A stretch of 41,882 nt of DNA from Nitrososphaerota archaeon (GCA_022564515.1 JADFLH010000008.1:1-41882); one strand, 5' to 3'; numbered from the stretch's first letter, positions 16,382-25,204 are shown. The notes: generated from the sequence alone by a model not told the origin. Numbers and translations are program-made.

Positions 16382-16819
16382 TTGGATCTGATCGGCATGA
16401 AGCAAAAAATGGCATCCCGAAGAATCAGGATTTTAGTTGCAAAGCTGGGTTTGGATGGCCATGACAGAGGAGCTCTAGTTTTATGCAGAGCCTTTAGGGA
16501 TGCTGGAATGGAGGTCATCTATTCTGGATTATTTGCCACTCCTGACCGAGTTGCGCAAATTGCAGAGGATGAAGATGTTGATGCAATTGCCCTAAGTTTG
16601 CTAAATGGAGCGCATAATACACTTTTTCCCAGAGTTGTAAAGGCTCTCAAAAAGAAAGGAATAAACGATGTTCTAGTAATGGGTGGAGGTGTAATTCCCG
16701 AAGAGGATAAAATCGGATTAGTAAAAGCTGGCATTAATGTAGTATTTGGTCCTGGGACACCACTACCTACAGTTATTGAACATGTAATCAAAGGTGTATC
16801 AAAACTAAGAAAAATTTAG
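16382..16819 (+). CDS. mcmA2: Methylmalonyl-CoA mutase, small (cobalamin-binding) subunit
   Basis: The protein has up to 145 residues and a flavodoxin-like B12-binding fold. LDGHDRGA (about residues 24-31) contains the D-x-H-x-x-G motif whose His is the lower axial cobalt ligand, followed by SLLNGAH (S-x-L-N-G) and a glycine-rich VMGGGVIPEED. It pairs with the separate large subunit at 10795-12393 to form the mutase. The listed start is a TTG preceded at good distance by aaagga. ATG codons at 16397 and 16409 are equally plausible, and the last gives a product beginning MASRRIRILVAKLG that still contains the whole domain. It is transcribed away from the rest of the mutase cluster and converges on ilvC with a 6-bp gap. 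Confidence 0.95.
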   Translation: MDLIGMKQKMASRRIRILVAKLGLDGHDRGALVLCRAFRDAGMEVIYSGLFATPDRVAQIAEDEDVDAIALSLLNGAHNTLFPRVVKALKKKGINDVLVMGGGVIPEEDKIGLVKAGINVVFGPGTPLPTVIEHVIKGVSKLRKI

Positions 16820-16825
16820 AAAAAA

Positions 16826-17824
16826 TTATTCTGTGGAACCGGGCCATATCATTTGACGCATTTTCTTTCCGACTTGTTCTACTTGATGTGCATCTAATTC
16901 ATTCATGAAACGATCAAAAGCATTTTTCCCATTTTTTTTATATTCACTTGTCCATTCTTCATTAAAGGTTCCATCTTTAACTTGGTCTAGAATCTTTTTC
17001 ATACGTTCTTTAGTTTCTTTGTTCATAACTACTGGGCCCTTAGTAAGACCACCATATCTTGCGGTTTCACTAACACGTCTATACATTCCACCAATTCCAT
17101 ATCTTTGTATCAAATCTACTATTAGCTTCAATTCATGCAATACTTCAAAATAGGCAATTTCTGGTTGATAACCTGCTTCAACAAGGATTTCAAATGCATT
17201 CACAACCATTGATGCAGAACCGCCACATAGGTCTGCTTGTTCACCAAACCAATCAGTTTCTACCTCTTCTTGAAAAGTTGTTTTAATTACTCCTGCCTTG
17301 GTGCTTCCAATTGCTTTTGCAATTCCCAGTGTTCTATCCCATGCTCTTTTTGTGAAATCTTGGTATACTGCTACAATTGAGGGTGTGCCAAATCCCTGTT
17401 GATATGTTTCTCTAACTTTGGAACCAGGAGCTTTTGGTGCGATCATGATAATATCAACATTGTTAGGAGCTTCAATCCACTTCCAGTGAATTGAGGCTGC
17501 ATGAGAGAATGAAAGAGCGTTTCCCTCAGAAAGATTAGGTTCAATTTCTTCTTTGTAGACTGTAGATTGAACCATATCAGGAATAAGTACGTGAATAATA
17601 TCTGCTGCCTTGCAAGCGTCTGCTATTGACATTACTTTGAAGCCATCAGCTTGCGCTTTTGGCCAGCTAGTCCCTCCTTCATTGAGACCCACGATTACAT
17701 TTAGGCCAGAATCCTTCATGTTATTTGATTGGGCGTTTCCCTGAATTCCATAACCAAGGACCGCTATTGTTTCATTCTTGATTGAGTCCAAATTAACATC
17801 TTCATCTTTCCATATCTGTGCCAT
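16826..17824 (-). CDS. ilvC: Ketol-acid reductoisomerase
   Basis: This 332-residue class I enzyme of valine and isoleucine synthesis performs the alkyl shift and NAD(P)H reduction of acetolactate or acetohydroxybutyrate. The nucleotide-binding fold shows VLGYGIQGNAQ (GxGxxG, about residues 23-33). The conserved APKAPGSKVRETYQQG follows, and the knotted C-terminal domain has the metal-ligand segment ETDWFGEQADLCGG (about 189-202) and GGMYRRVSETARYGG. Length and motifs match a complete short-form enzyme. The start ATG at 17824 gives the typical MAQIWKDEDVN opening. I cannot tell NADPH from NADH preference with confidence. The gene stands apart from other branched-chain genes here. Confidence 0.97.
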   Translation of the reverse strand: MAQIWKDEDVNLDSIKNETIAVLGYGIQGNAQSNNMKDSGLNVIVGLNEGGTSWPKAQADGFKVMSIADACKAADIIHVLIPDMVQSTVYKEEIEPNLSEGNALSFSHAASIHWKWIEAPNNVDIIMIAPKAPGSKVRETYQQGFGTPSIVAVYQDFTKRAWDRTLGIAKAIGSTKAGVIKTTFQEEVETDWFGEQADLCGGSASMVVNAFEILVEAGYQPEIAYFEVLHELKLIVDLIQRYGIGGMYRRVSETARYGGLTKGPVVMNKETKERMKKILDQVKDGTFNEEWTSEYKKNGKNAFDRFMNELDAHQVEQVGKKMRQMIWPGSTE

Positions 17825-17888
17825 GGATGTGCCTCAAATTATTACAAATAAAAACCAACAGGAGAGTATCTTACCAATAAACTGACAA

Positions 17889-18008
17889 TTAGATGGTCAT
17901 AATATGATTACAAGACATGCATCTCACCCTGTCATCATTGTTTTTGATTCGTTCAAATTTTTTTGAACCACATTTTGTACAAATTGGACAAGCTCGTAGA
18001 CTTTTCAT
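17889..18008 (-). CDS. 39-residue zinc-binding protein
   Basis: This small ORF starts with ATG at 18006-18008, one base after the stop of the NMN adenylyltransferase gene, and ends with TAA at 17889-17891. It encodes a Lys/Arg-rich protein with C-x2-C-x2-C (ACPICTKCGSKKF, residues 6-18) and a second pair CMSC (residues 30-33), spaced as in zinc ribbons. With 5 cysteines in 39 residues and tight spacing to the upstream gene, it is very likely real and co-expressed with that gene. Its function is unknown; tiny zinc ribbons of this kind are common in thaumarchaea and may bind nucleic acid or partner proteins. The 64-bp stretch to ilvC shows nothing else. Confidence 0.65.
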   Translation of the reverse strand: MKSLRACPICTKCGSKKFERIKNNDDRVRCMSCNHIMTI

Positions 18009-18009
18009 C

Positions 18010-18540
18010 TTAGTACTCTGTGGGTTTTGTATCACTTTTTGAAATTGTTTTTAATCTGTTAATTCCGTTGATTTTTTCAATAACATTTGCAACTATGGTG
18101 GGAACAAAACTTTGCCAGTTCTGGTCTTCGATCATCAAATTTCTAATGCGTGTTGAGTTGTATCGTTCTCTATCTAAAAATTTTGGTGTGATTACTTGTA
18201 TTCCTGTATCTGCCAACAACATAGATACATATTCATTTCCACTGAAAACTTTATCAAATTGTGGAAGAGTTGATTTTAGATATGATATCCATGTTACAAT
18301 ATTAAATTGATTTTCAATGGGAATTATGAAACATCTGGATAAATTAACTCCGTCTTCTTTCAAAGCTTGGTAAATCATTTCTATCCTTTCACTTGCAGTA
18401 AATGGATCTTTTTCAAGATAATTGAATTGGGAACTAGTAATAGCAATAACGACCTCATCACATTCAGATAGAATTTGTTTTACCAAATCCAAATGACCCA
18501 AATGAAAAGGTTGAAACCTTCCCATCATCAAACCCCGCAT
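18010..18540 (-). CDS. Nicotinamide-nucleotide adenylyltransferase (archaeal type)
   Basis: This 176-residue nucleotidyltransferase would form NAD from NMN and ATP. GRFQPFHLGHLD (about residues 7-18) contains the H-x-G-H motif that binds ATP phosphates, and RERYNSTRIRNLM (about 143-155) contains the C-terminal S-x-x-R motif. The length and the MRGLMMGRFQPFH opening match archaeal NMN adenylyltransferases. The ATG at 18540 lies about 18-31 nt from an A/T palindrome that can act as TATA box. A 39-residue zinc protein follows one base after its stop. NAD synthetase, the other late NAD step in this window, is 4.5 kb away at 23020. Confidence 0.92.
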   Translation of the reverse strand: MRGLMMGRFQPFHLGHLDLVKQILSECDEVVIAITSSQFNYLEKDPFTASERIEMIYQALKEDGVNLSRCFIIPIENQFNIVTWISYLKSTLPQFDKVFSGNEYVSMLLADTGIQVITPKFLDRERYNSTRIRNLMIEDQNWQSFVPTIVANVIEKINGINRLKTISKSDTKPTEY

Positions 18541-18557
18541 GAATTCAATTAAAAGTT

Positions 18558-18571
18558 GATTTAATTAAATC
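18558..18571 (-). promoter_or_regulatory. Palindromic TATA-like element of the NMN adenylyltransferase gene
   Basis: gatttaattaaatc is a perfect 14-bp palindrome whose centre lies about 25 nt upstream of the ATG at 18540, the expected distance for an archaeal TATA box with a very short leader. Perfect symmetry can arise by chance in such A/T-rich DNA, so an operator role is only a possibility. Confidence 0.4.
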
Positions 18572-18678
18572 TACTTAGTTTTATTTTGCTGAATAAAATT
18601 AACATGTAATCCATAAGATCCTTATTCTTTTCCATTTTGAATAGATACAATCTAGGAACTTTTAATCACATTACCAAT

Positions 18679-18822
18679 CTACTGGTGTGGATAAACCATG
18701 CCACAAAATGGATAGTGTATAGATTTGGATATTCTAGCATAGTCACTCCACAAAAGGCCACATTGTTGACAAGCTCGGACAGACTTTTTTGAAATTCCCG
18801 TAGAGTCAGGTACTAAGACTTG
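18679..18822 (-). pseudogene. Start-less zinc-ribbon ORF remnant
   Basis: A minus-strand frame of 47 codons, ending in TAG at 18679-18681, encodes a zinc-ribbon-like sequence. VRACQQCGLLWSDYARI carries the first CxxCG knuckle. IHYPFCGMVYPHQ looks like the second knuckle with its first Cys replaced by Tyr (TAT instead of TGT). No ATG, GTG or TTG occurs between the upstream in-frame stop (18823-18825) and the first knuckle. The start of the VRAC region resembles that of the intact 39-residue zinc protein (LRACPICTKCG) on the other side of the adenylyltransferase gene. The 5' end coincides with the edge of repeat copy 3 at 18826. I read it as a degraded small zinc-protein gene. The rest of the 350-bp spacer 18541-18890 holds only the repeat and the promoter of the adenylyltransferase gene. 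Confidence 0.4.
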
Positions 18823-18825
18823 CTA

Positions 18826-18871
18826 ATTTACATTTTCTGACTTTGGTTAACAATTCGTCTCAAATGTAAAT
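18826..18871 (+). repeat. Intergenic repeat element, copy 3
   Basis: Copy 3 has perfect 10-bp inverted ends, atttacattt (18826-18835) and aaatgtaaat (18862-18871), separated by 26 bp. Inside is the family core ggttaacaattcgtctcaaatg, with about three differences from copy 1. It lies 19 bp beyond the 3' end of the hydrolase gene (which ends at 18891), between that gene and the zinc-ribbon remnant. The terminal symmetry suggests a miniature mobile element or a stem-forming RNA. Confidence 0.6.
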
Positions 18872-18890
18872 GAGATGGTGTTTGGTTGTG

Positions 18891-19646
18891 TCAGGGAAAG
18901 TTTTTCAGAGCAGCTGCATAGCTTGCAAATCTGTGGTTTTTAGGCTTTAATTTTCTTTGAGAATATTTTGAAATTGTTTTTCCGCTTGAACCAAACAAAC
19001 CAAGAGGATTGATCACCTCACCCTTTTCATGAGCATTTTTTAATACCGCATCTAGAGGAGCGTAACAATTAACAATATGAGAATGAACTATTTTTTGTAA
19101 AACTTTACCATGCTTACCAGCTTTTGGCGAACTGTTGGGAATCGACGCACCAAAAAAATGAACGCTTTCTATAATGTTTTGATTTCTAGATTTTTTAGCT
19201 AGATGTTGTATTGTGCTCATAATTACATTTGAGCCAAGTGAATGTCCTAACAATCTGATTTTTATTTGTGGGCTTTGATTCTTTAAATCAATAATAAAAT
19301 GAGATAGATTTTTGCCATTTTTTTGTGCAATTTTCTCACCTACTCGAAGTGCTCTTAATGCATGTTTTCTGATATGGGCTCCTTTAGTGTTTGAATCATA
19401 GCTGTAACCAATTACTGGATGTTTGTAACCGAGTTGTCCTAGTCTCCTTTTTGCAATTAAAAACTTGGTAGCAGCTCCAGCTTTGTTGTTTCGAAGACCG
19501 TGTATCATTATGGTGATTTCTTTTTTCCTAAAAAGTTTCTCAAACGATGTTTTTGGATAAAGATAGTAATGATTTGTTTTGAGAGTTTTCCCATTTGTTA
19601 AATCATAATATCCTCTTGTAGAAATTCTTGGAATTGGTCTTTTCAA
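18891..19646 (-). CDS. Alpha/beta-hydrolase fold protein
   Basis: The protein has 251 residues. IMIHGLRNN (about residues 46-54) is the oxyanion-hole strand and loop, and RLLGHSLGSNVIM (about 132-144) is the nucleophile elbow with Ser in G-H-S-L-G. An Asp in YAPLDAVLKNA and a His in KNHRFASY, near the C-terminus, are at plausible places for the rest of the triad. There is no signal peptide or membrane helix. The fold is clear but the substrate is not; esterase or lipase-like activity is the general expectation. The start is a TTG at 19646, one base after the methionyl-tRNA synthetase stop, so the two are probably co-transcribed without an evident functional link. Confidence 0.8.
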   Translation of the reverse strand: MKRPIPRISTRGYYDLTNGKTLKTNHYYLYPKTSFEKLFRKKEITIMIHGLRNNKAGAATKFLIAKRRLGQLGYKHPVIGYSYDSNTKGAHIRKHALRALRVGEKIAQKNGKNLSHFIIDLKNQSPQIKIRLLGHSLGSNVIMSTIQHLAKKSRNQNIIESVHFFGASIPNSSPKAGKHGKVLQKIVHSHIVNCYAPLDAVLKNAHEKGEVINPLGLFGSSGKTISKYSQRKLKPKNHRFASYAAALKNFP

Positions 19647-19647
19647 T

Positions 19648-21303
19648 TTAGACTTGAGATCCTAATTTCTGCCTGTATTTTTTGATGTCAGATTCTTCGA
19701 TTTTTGCAAATAGTGGGGATGGACTTCCAATCTTATGATCTGCTTGAAGAGAGATTTCTGAAATCGAATCCCATGATTGTTCTGAAACATCTCCCCGCAA
19801 TCCAAGCTGTGACCAAATTTTTTGTGCGGATTTTGGCATTAATGGATAAAATGCAATGGCCAAGCTTCTAACTGCATTAACAGAAATGTAGACTGTGGTA
19901 TTTGTTCCAGAATCTTTCTTCCATGGTTCTTTGTGTTGAAAATATTGGTTAAAGTGAGCTGAAAACTCTAAGATTTTCTTTAAGGCTCTATCAAGATGGT
20001 TTTGTTCCATTAATTTCCCAACATCTTCAGCCAATGTTTTGATTTTTTTTTCTGATTTATTATCAATATCATCAAATTCATCTGGTTTTGGAATTTTTCC
20101 ATCAAATGTTTTTTGGATAAATCCCAATGTGCGATTCACAAAATTTCCAAAGTTTCCAATTAATTCAGAGTTTATTTTTGTAGCAAACTCATCCCAATCA
20201 AAATTAATATCATCTTGTGAGTACAGATTAATTGACGCTAGATAAAATCGAAGATAATCAGCTGGATAGTATTCTAAAAACTCTTTCAAACCAATGTACC
20301 AGTTCCTACTTTTTGAAATCTTTTTTGATTCCAGAGTAAGATGACCTCTAGTTGGGATATAGTCAGGTAATTTGTACTCTTCATCCATGGCAATTCGCAT
20401 TGCTGGTAAAAACAAAAAGTGGTGATACACAATATCCTTTCCAATAAAATGGTAAATATCCGCAGAATTCCAAAATTCTTTTCCATTAATGCCTTTGTCA
20501 TTAAGAAACTTGATAGCTGTTGAGATGTATGCCAGATGATTGTCAAACCAACCATATAGCATCTTTCCTTTAGCCTCTTCTAATGGAATTGGAACTCCCC
20601 AAGAAATGTCACGACTAATATCCCAATCAAGAAGCCCTTTTTTTATCCAGTTCTGAACATATTTTTTTACATCTTTTTGTAGATTTTCATTTTTCTCAAG
20701 CCAGTTGTAAAGTTGAACTGAAAAATTTTTGAGTTTGAAAAAATAATGTTTAGATTTTTCCTTAACTGGTGTTTGGCCACAGATTGAGCATTTAGGATTT
20801 TTAATTTCTTCTAGGACTCTTCCACATTGTTCGCACAAATCTGAATATTGATCGTCAGCTTTGCAATATGGACATGTACCTTTTACGTATCTGTCAGGTA
20901 GAAATTTTTTATCATTATTACAATAGAATTGAATTATTTCGGATTCGTAAATGTGACCTGCTTCTTGAAGTTTCTTGAAAACGTATTGTGCAAATTCGAT
21001 ATTTTCTGTGGAGCTTGTTTTATAAAAGAAATCAAAGTCGATGTCAAACGCAGAAAAATCTTCTAAATCTCGTTTATTCCAGTACGCTACATACTCTTGT
21101 GGGCTTTTTCCTTCTTTTTCGGATTGTATGAGTATCGGGGTTCCAAAATCGTCTGATGCGCAAATATAGTAAGCCTCAACACCTTTTTGTTTTAAGAATC
21201 TTGTAGTTACATCTGCGGGAAGATATGTAGATGCTACATGACCCAGATGAATTTCTCCGTTTGAATACGGTAGTGCACTAGTAATGATTGCCTTATGTCT
21301 CAT
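19648..21303 (-). CDS. metG: Methionyl-tRNA synthetase
   Basis: This 551-residue class I synthetase charges tRNA-Met. NGEIHLGHVAST (about residues 15-26) is the HIGH motif, and KKISKSRNW (about 329-337) is the KMSKS loop. The zinc-binding insertion contains three CxxC pairs, CPYC, CEQC and CSIC (about 143-178), as in archaeal and E. coli-type enzymes with knuckle domains. The anticodon-binding helical bundle follows to the end. The C-terminal EMAP/tRNA-binding domain present in many longer MetRS proteins is absent and may be encoded elsewhere. The ATG at 21303 gives the normal RHKAIITSALPYSNGE opening. Confidence 0.97.
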   Translation of the reverse strand: MRHKAIITSALPYSNGEIHLGHVASTYLPADVTTRFLKQKGVEAYYICASDDFGTPILIQSEKEGKSPQEYVAYWNKRDLEDFSAFDIDFDFFYKTSSTENIEFAQYVFKKLQEAGHIYESEIIQFYCNNDKKFLPDRYVKGTCPYCKADDQYSDLCEQCGRVLEEIKNPKCSICGQTPVKEKSKHYFFKLKNFSVQLYNWLEKNENLQKDVKKYVQNWIKKGLLDWDISRDISWGVPIPLEEAKGKMLYGWFDNHLAYISTAIKFLNDKGINGKEFWNSADIYHFIGKDIVYHHFLFLPAMRIAMDEEYKLPDYIPTRGHLTLESKKISKSRNWYIGLKEFLEYYPADYLRFYLASINLYSQDDINFDWDEFATKINSELIGNFGNFVNRTLGFIQKTFDGKIPKPDEFDDIDNKSEKKIKTLAEDVGKLMEQNHLDRALKKILEFSAHFNQYFQHKEPWKKDSGTNTTVYISVNAVRSLAIAFYPLMPKSAQKIWSQLGLRGDVSEQSWDSISEISLQADHKIGSPSPLFAKIEESDIKKYRQKLGSQV

Positions 21304-21349
21304 ATCATAAACTGCATGGGATAAAGCTTAAGAAGCTATTCCTACAAAA

Positions 21350-22591
21350 TTACCAACTACTCTTATAATCAATTTGCTCTTTTGTTAGCTTGTCAATTTT
21401 TACGTCCATTGCGGCAAGTGCATCAAATGCAACTTGTCTATCAATCGCCTTTGGAACTCCCATGACTTTATTTTCCATCTTTTTGTGATTTTTTAGAATG
21501 TGGAGGATGGATAAGAGCTGATTTGAGAATGATTGTGCCATTACTTCAGGGGGATGACCCTCAGCAGCAACTAGATTTGCAACCCTTCCTTTTGAAACAA
21601 GATAGATTCTCTTGCCATTTTTCAAAATACATTCATCAAGGTTGGGACGAATCTCTCGTACTGATTTTGAATTATTGAGTAAGAATTTGGTATCAACTTC
21701 AACATCAAAGTGACCAACATTTCCAACAACTGCTCCATCCTTCATGGAAAGAAGATGTTCTTTTCGTATAATGTCCCTCATTCCAGTACAAGTAATGAAA
21801 ATGTCACCAATCTTAGCAGCCTGCACCATTGGGATTACTTCAAATGCATCCATATGAGCTTCAAGTGCTTTAACAGGATCAACTTCGGTAACAATTACCT
21901 TGGAACCCATTCCTTTGCATCTTGCGGCTACTCCTTTTCCAACCCAACCATATCCAGCAACAACCACTCTTTTTGATGCAAATAACAGATTCATTGCACG
22001 GAGAAAACCATCGATGGTGCTTTGCCCAGTGCCATAACGATTATCAAAAAGCTGTTTTGTCATTGCGTCATTGACAACAATAACAGGGTAACGAAGTTTT
22101 CCTTGTTTTTCAATTGCCTTTATTCTGGTTACTCCTGCGGTTGTTTCTTCTGTTGCGCCAAGAATTTTTAGTTTTTTGAAATTCTTATCAAAATGAGCTT
22201 TGACATTCATATCAGCCCCATCATCGGTTAAGATGATGGGTTTGTGTTTTAGAACTTGTTCTATACACCAATCATATTCTTTAGCTGTTTGGTCCACCCA
22301 TGCATACGTATGGATCCCTTGAGATGCCAAAAATGCGGCTATATCATCTTGAGTAGTCAATGGATTTCCAGAACAAGCAGTTACTTTTGCACCAAGTTCT
22401 TTTGCACCCAGTAATAGAACAGAGGTTTCCTTAGTTATGTGAAGGCAAAAACCAAGAGTAATTCCCTTGAAGGGTTGTGATTTCTTTAATCTATTAATGG
22501 TATTATCCAAAATTTGCATATGACTTCTTGCCCATTCGTATGAAAGTTTTCCTTGTTTTGCCAGTTTTGGGTTTTTTACTTTGCTCAACAT
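21350..22591 (-). CDS. ahcY: Adenosylhomocysteinase (S-adenosylhomocysteine hydrolase)
   Basis: This 413-residue enzyme hydrolyses S-adenosylhomocysteine to adenosine and homocysteine, clearing product inhibition of methyltransferases. The family elements are present: GLCLHITKE-type substrate segment (here GFCLHITKETSVL), TDDGADMN, VNDAMTKQLFDNRYGTGQST (the Lys/Asp that act on substrate), the NAD-binding VAGYGWVGKGVA (about residues 211-222) and the C-terminal AEGHPPEVMAQSF. The archaeal form is shorter than the eukaryotic one (about 430 residues) and looks complete. It stands 46 bp upstream of MetRS on the same strand, a methionine/SAM-related pairing, and is divergent from the Rieske gene. 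Confidence 0.97.
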   Translation of the reverse strand: MLSKVKNPKLAKQGKLSYEWARSHMQILDNTINRLKKSQPFKGITLGFCLHITKETSVLLLGAKELGAKVTACSGNPLTTQDDIAAFLASQGIHTYAWVDQTAKEYDWCIEQVLKHKPIILTDDGADMNVKAHFDKNFKKLKILGATEETTAGVTRIKAIEKQGKLRYPVIVVNDAMTKQLFDNRYGTGQSTIDGFLRAMNLLFASKRVVVAGYGWVGKGVAARCKGMGSKVIVTEVDPVKALEAHMDAFEVIPMVQAAKIGDIFITCTGMRDIIRKEHLLSMKDGAVVGNVGHFDVEVDTKFLLNNSKSVREIRPNLDECILKNGKRIYLVSKGRVANLVAAEGHPPEVMAQSFSNQLLSILHILKNHKKMENKVMGVPKAIDRQVAFDALAAMDVKIDKLTKEQIDYKSSW

Positions 22592-22679
22592 GGCAGAAAA
22601 ATTTTTGTCACTATAAAATTCTTGAGGATTTACGATAGCAGAATTTAATACCTTGATTCATAACCTTCTTTTGAAATTT

Positions 22680-22982
22680 ATGACTTGGAAAAAAGTTGCA
22701 GAAAAAGGAGGAATTCAAAAGGATTCAGGGGCCCAGTTTAATGTAGAAGGTAAAAAGATTGCTATTTTTAATAAAGATGGCTATTATGCATTGGATGCAC
22801 TCTGTGTTCACCAAGATGGATCGATTGCTTTTGGAAAACTAGAAGGAGATGTTATAGAATGCCCTTTACATTTTTGGCATTATAATATAAAGACAGGTGA
22901 ATTGTTAGATTATCTCAAGGGTGTCAAACTTCAAACCTACAAAGTCGAAGAAAGAAAAGACGGAATTTATGTTGAAATTTAA
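22680..22982 (+). CDS. Rieske [2Fe-2S] ferredoxin-like protein
   Basis: This 100-residue stand-alone Rieske domain has cluster ligands in CVHQDG (C-x-H, about residues 40-45) and CPLHFWHYN (C-x2-H, about 61-69), with 18 residues between the motifs and the GELL turn following. The form is that of soluble ferredoxins and of small nitrite-reductase or dioxygenase-component Rieske proteins. There is no signal peptide or membrane helix, so it is a cytosolic electron carrier; its partner is not evident here. An in-frame TTG at 22653 would add 9 residues, but the ATG at 22680 gives the standard MTWKKVAEKG opening and is preferred. Confidence 0.9.
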   Translation: MTWKKVAEKGGIQKDSGAQFNVEGKKIAIFNKDGYYALDALCVHQDGSIAFGKLEGDVIECPLHFWHYNIKTGELLDYLKGVKLQTYKVEERKDGIYVEI

Positions 22983-23019
22983 CACAACTTTTATGACAAA
23001 ACCAATGTGAAGTATTTTA

Positions 23020-23808
23020 ATGAATCAAGAAATTCTTAATGAAATTCTTAATCAGGATTATACGTCAATTGAAAAAACAATAGAAGAGTTTCTTAAAAAT
23101 CAAGTTACCAAAAATAATTCAAAAGGTTTGATTTTTGGTCTGAGCGGAGGAGTTGATTCTGCTATCATAGCATATTTGTGTCATAAAGTCTTTCAAACAA
23201 AATACATGGCACTGCTAATGCCCGATTCAAGAATTTCTCCAAAAACTGAAACAGAAGATGCACTAATGCTAGTAGATAAGCTAAAACTAGATTACAAATT
23301 AATCGATATCTACCCAATTATTAATCAATACTCAAAATATCTTGAACCAAGTGAAAAAGCTCTAGGAAATATGAGAACCAGAGTTAGAGCGAATTTGTTA
23401 TATTATTATGCAAATCTGAAAAATTATCTTGTGGTTGGCTCAAGTGATAAAAGTGAATACCTTATTGGTTATTTTACAAAATTTGGAGATGGAAGTGCAG
23501 ATCTTTTACCAATAGTTTCATTGTACAAGACTCAAGTAAAGAAAATGGGTGAGTATCTTGGTGTACCAGAATCCATTTTATCAAAAAAGAGCAGCCCACA
23601 TCTTTGGTTAAACCATTTAGCAGAAGAAGAAATTGGTATGAAATATGAAGAGATTGATTCAATCTTATATTGTCTATTTCACAAAAAATTTTCTGTAGAA
23701 GAAACTGAAAAAATTACACAAATTGAGAAAGCCTCTATTGACAAAGTCTACAAATTATACAAAAATAGCCAGCACAAAAGAATAACCCCTGCAAGACCAT
23801 TTGAATAG
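23020..23808 (+). CDS. nadE: NH3-dependent NAD+ synthetase
   Basis: This 262-residue N-type ATP pyrophosphatase amidates nicotinic acid adenine dinucleotide to NAD. The P-loop FGLSGGVDSAI (about residues 39-49, SGGVDS) binds the ATP pyrophosphate. GNMRTRVRANLLYYYAN and VGSSDKSEYLIGYFTKFGDG are the nucleotide and metal-binding segments typical of the family, and KSSPHLW is the late substrate loop. The N-terminal glutaminase domain of the longer version is missing, so free ammonia is the nitrogen donor, as suits an ammonia oxidiser. It lies 10 bp before cysS. A T-rich TATA-like cttttatg lies about 30 nt upstream of the ATG. Confidence 0.95.
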   Translation: MNQEILNEILNQDYTSIEKTIEEFLKNQVTKNNSKGLIFGLSGGVDSAIIAYLCHKVFQTKYMALLMPDSRISPKTETEDALMLVDKLKLDYKLIDIYPIINQYSKYLEPSEKALGNMRTRVRANLLYYYANLKNYLVVGSSDKSEYLIGYFTKFGDGSADLLPIVSLYKTQVKKMGEYLGVPESILSKKSSPHLWLNHLAEEEIGMKYEEIDSILYCLFHKKFSVEETEKITQIEKASIDKVYKLYKNSQHKRITPARPFE

Positions 23809-23818
23809 GTGAAAAAAA

Positions 23819-25204
23819 ATGATGATTTTTGATACTTTAAGTGGAAATGAGAAGCAGTTAGAAATCTCAGCAAAAGTTAGGATGTACATTTGTGGAGTGA
23901 CAGTTTATGATGAATCACATATTGGCCATGCAAGAACGATTATTGTTTTTGATGTTATTCAAAGATACTTAGAATCTATTGGAACCAAGGTGGAGATTAT
24001 TGTAAATTTTACAGATGTTGATGATAAAATCATCAATAGGGCAAAAAAAGAAAACGTACGATCATCAGCTATTAGTTCACGATACATTCAGGAGTATTAC
24101 GATAGTTTTGATGGACTTAATGTGAAAAGAGCCATAAAATATCCAAAGGCCACTGAACATATCCAAGATATACTCGATTTGATTCAAAGTTTAGTTAATA
24201 AAAAAATTGCATATGCTTCTAAAAATGGGGTATACTTTTCTGTTTTAAAATTTCCAGAGTATGGCAAGCTTTCAAGGAAAAAAGTAGATGAGTTGATTTC
24301 AGGAGCGCGTGTGGAAGTTGACGAGACAAAAAAGGATCCTCTTGATTTTGCACTATGGAAGTTTTCACAGGATGATCCATCTTGGGAAAGCCCTTGGGGC
24401 AGGGGCAGACCAGGCTGGCACATAGAGTGTTCAGCAATGAGTCTAAAGTATCTTGGGGAAAACTTTGAGATTCATGGTGGAGGGCGTGATTTGATATTTC
24501 CACATCATGAAAATGAAATTGCACAGTCTGAAGCATACACATCAAAACCCGTTGCACAGATTTGGGTTCACGTTGGAATGGTAACAATTGATGGAGAAAA
24601 GATGTCAAAATCACTTGGGAATACAATAACGGTAAAAAATTTGTTACAAAATTGGGGCCCAAATGTAATCAGATTATTTTGTATTGGGGCTCATTATTCA
24701 AAGCCGGTTGATTATTCAGCGAGATTGCTCAAAGAACATGAAACCAATTGGAACAAGGCTCGATTGGCATATCACAAACTGATTCAAACTGAGAAGGAAG
24801 GAACAGAAATGGAAGGGGTTGATGAGAAACTATCTCAACTAAAAGAAGAATTTTCTAAGGCGTTAGAAGAAAATTTGAACACGCATATGGCATTAAGTGT
24901 ATTTTATAGACTAGTTACATTTTGTTTGGGAAATGAGGGATATTTAACCAAATTAGATACTCAAAAAATTATTCCTGTATTTGAAGAAATGATGAATATT
25001 CTTGGATTAAAAATTAAAAAAGTCTCTGAAGAGGAAAAAGCACACATAAAAAATCTCATTAAGCAGAGGAATACGTTCAGAGAACAAAAAATGTATGAAG
25101 AGTCAGATGCCATAAGGGACAAACTTGCTGCGAAAGGAATAGAACTAAAAGATGAGATTCAAAAAACAATTTGGCTGAAAGAAGAAAAAAAATTCAAAAA
25201 ATAA
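23819..25204 (+). CDS. cysS: Cysteinyl-tRNA synthetase
   Basis: This 461-residue class I synthetase has [18 protein letters not shown] (about residues 22-39), which combines the first zinc Cys with the HIGH motif. [11 protein letters not shown] and FPHHENE provide the remaining zinc ligands, and [10 protein letters not shown] (about 259-268) is the KMSKS loop. The C-terminal helical domain and the ERDxLR-like end are present in the form [19 protein letters not shown] ribosome-binding stretch lies 6-7 nt before the ATG at 23819, next to the nadE stop, so both genes are probably one transcript. The gene ends 4 bp from the convergent GTPase gene. Confidence 0.97.
   Translation: MMIFDTLSGNEKQLEISAKVRMYICGVTVYDESHIGHARTIIVFDVIQRYLESIGTKVEIIVNFTDVDDKIINRAKKENVRSSAISSRYIQEYYDSFDGLNVKRAIKYPKATEHIQDILDLIQSLVNKKIAYASKNGVYFSVLKFPEYGKLSRKKVDELISGARVEVDETKKDPLDFALWKFSQDDPSWESPWGRGRPGWHIECSAMSLKYLGENFEIHGGGRDLIFPHHENEIAQSEAYTSKPVAQIWVHVGMVTIDGEKMSKSLGNTITVKNLLQNWGPNVIRLFCIGAHYSKPVDYSARLLKEHETNWNKARLAYHKLIQTEKEGTEMEGVDEKLSQLKEEFSKALEENLNTHMALSVFYRLVTFCLGNEGYLTKLDTQKIIPVFEEMMNILGLKIKKVSEEEKAHIKNLIKQRNTFREQKMYEESDAIRDKLAAKGIELKDEIQKTIWLKEEKKFKK

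Noticed and set aside
19648-21303. MetRS as truncated because it lacks the C-terminal tRNA-binding domain
   Set aside because: Many archaeal and bacterial MetRS proteins naturally lack this domain, and the catalytic and anticodon-binding parts are complete.
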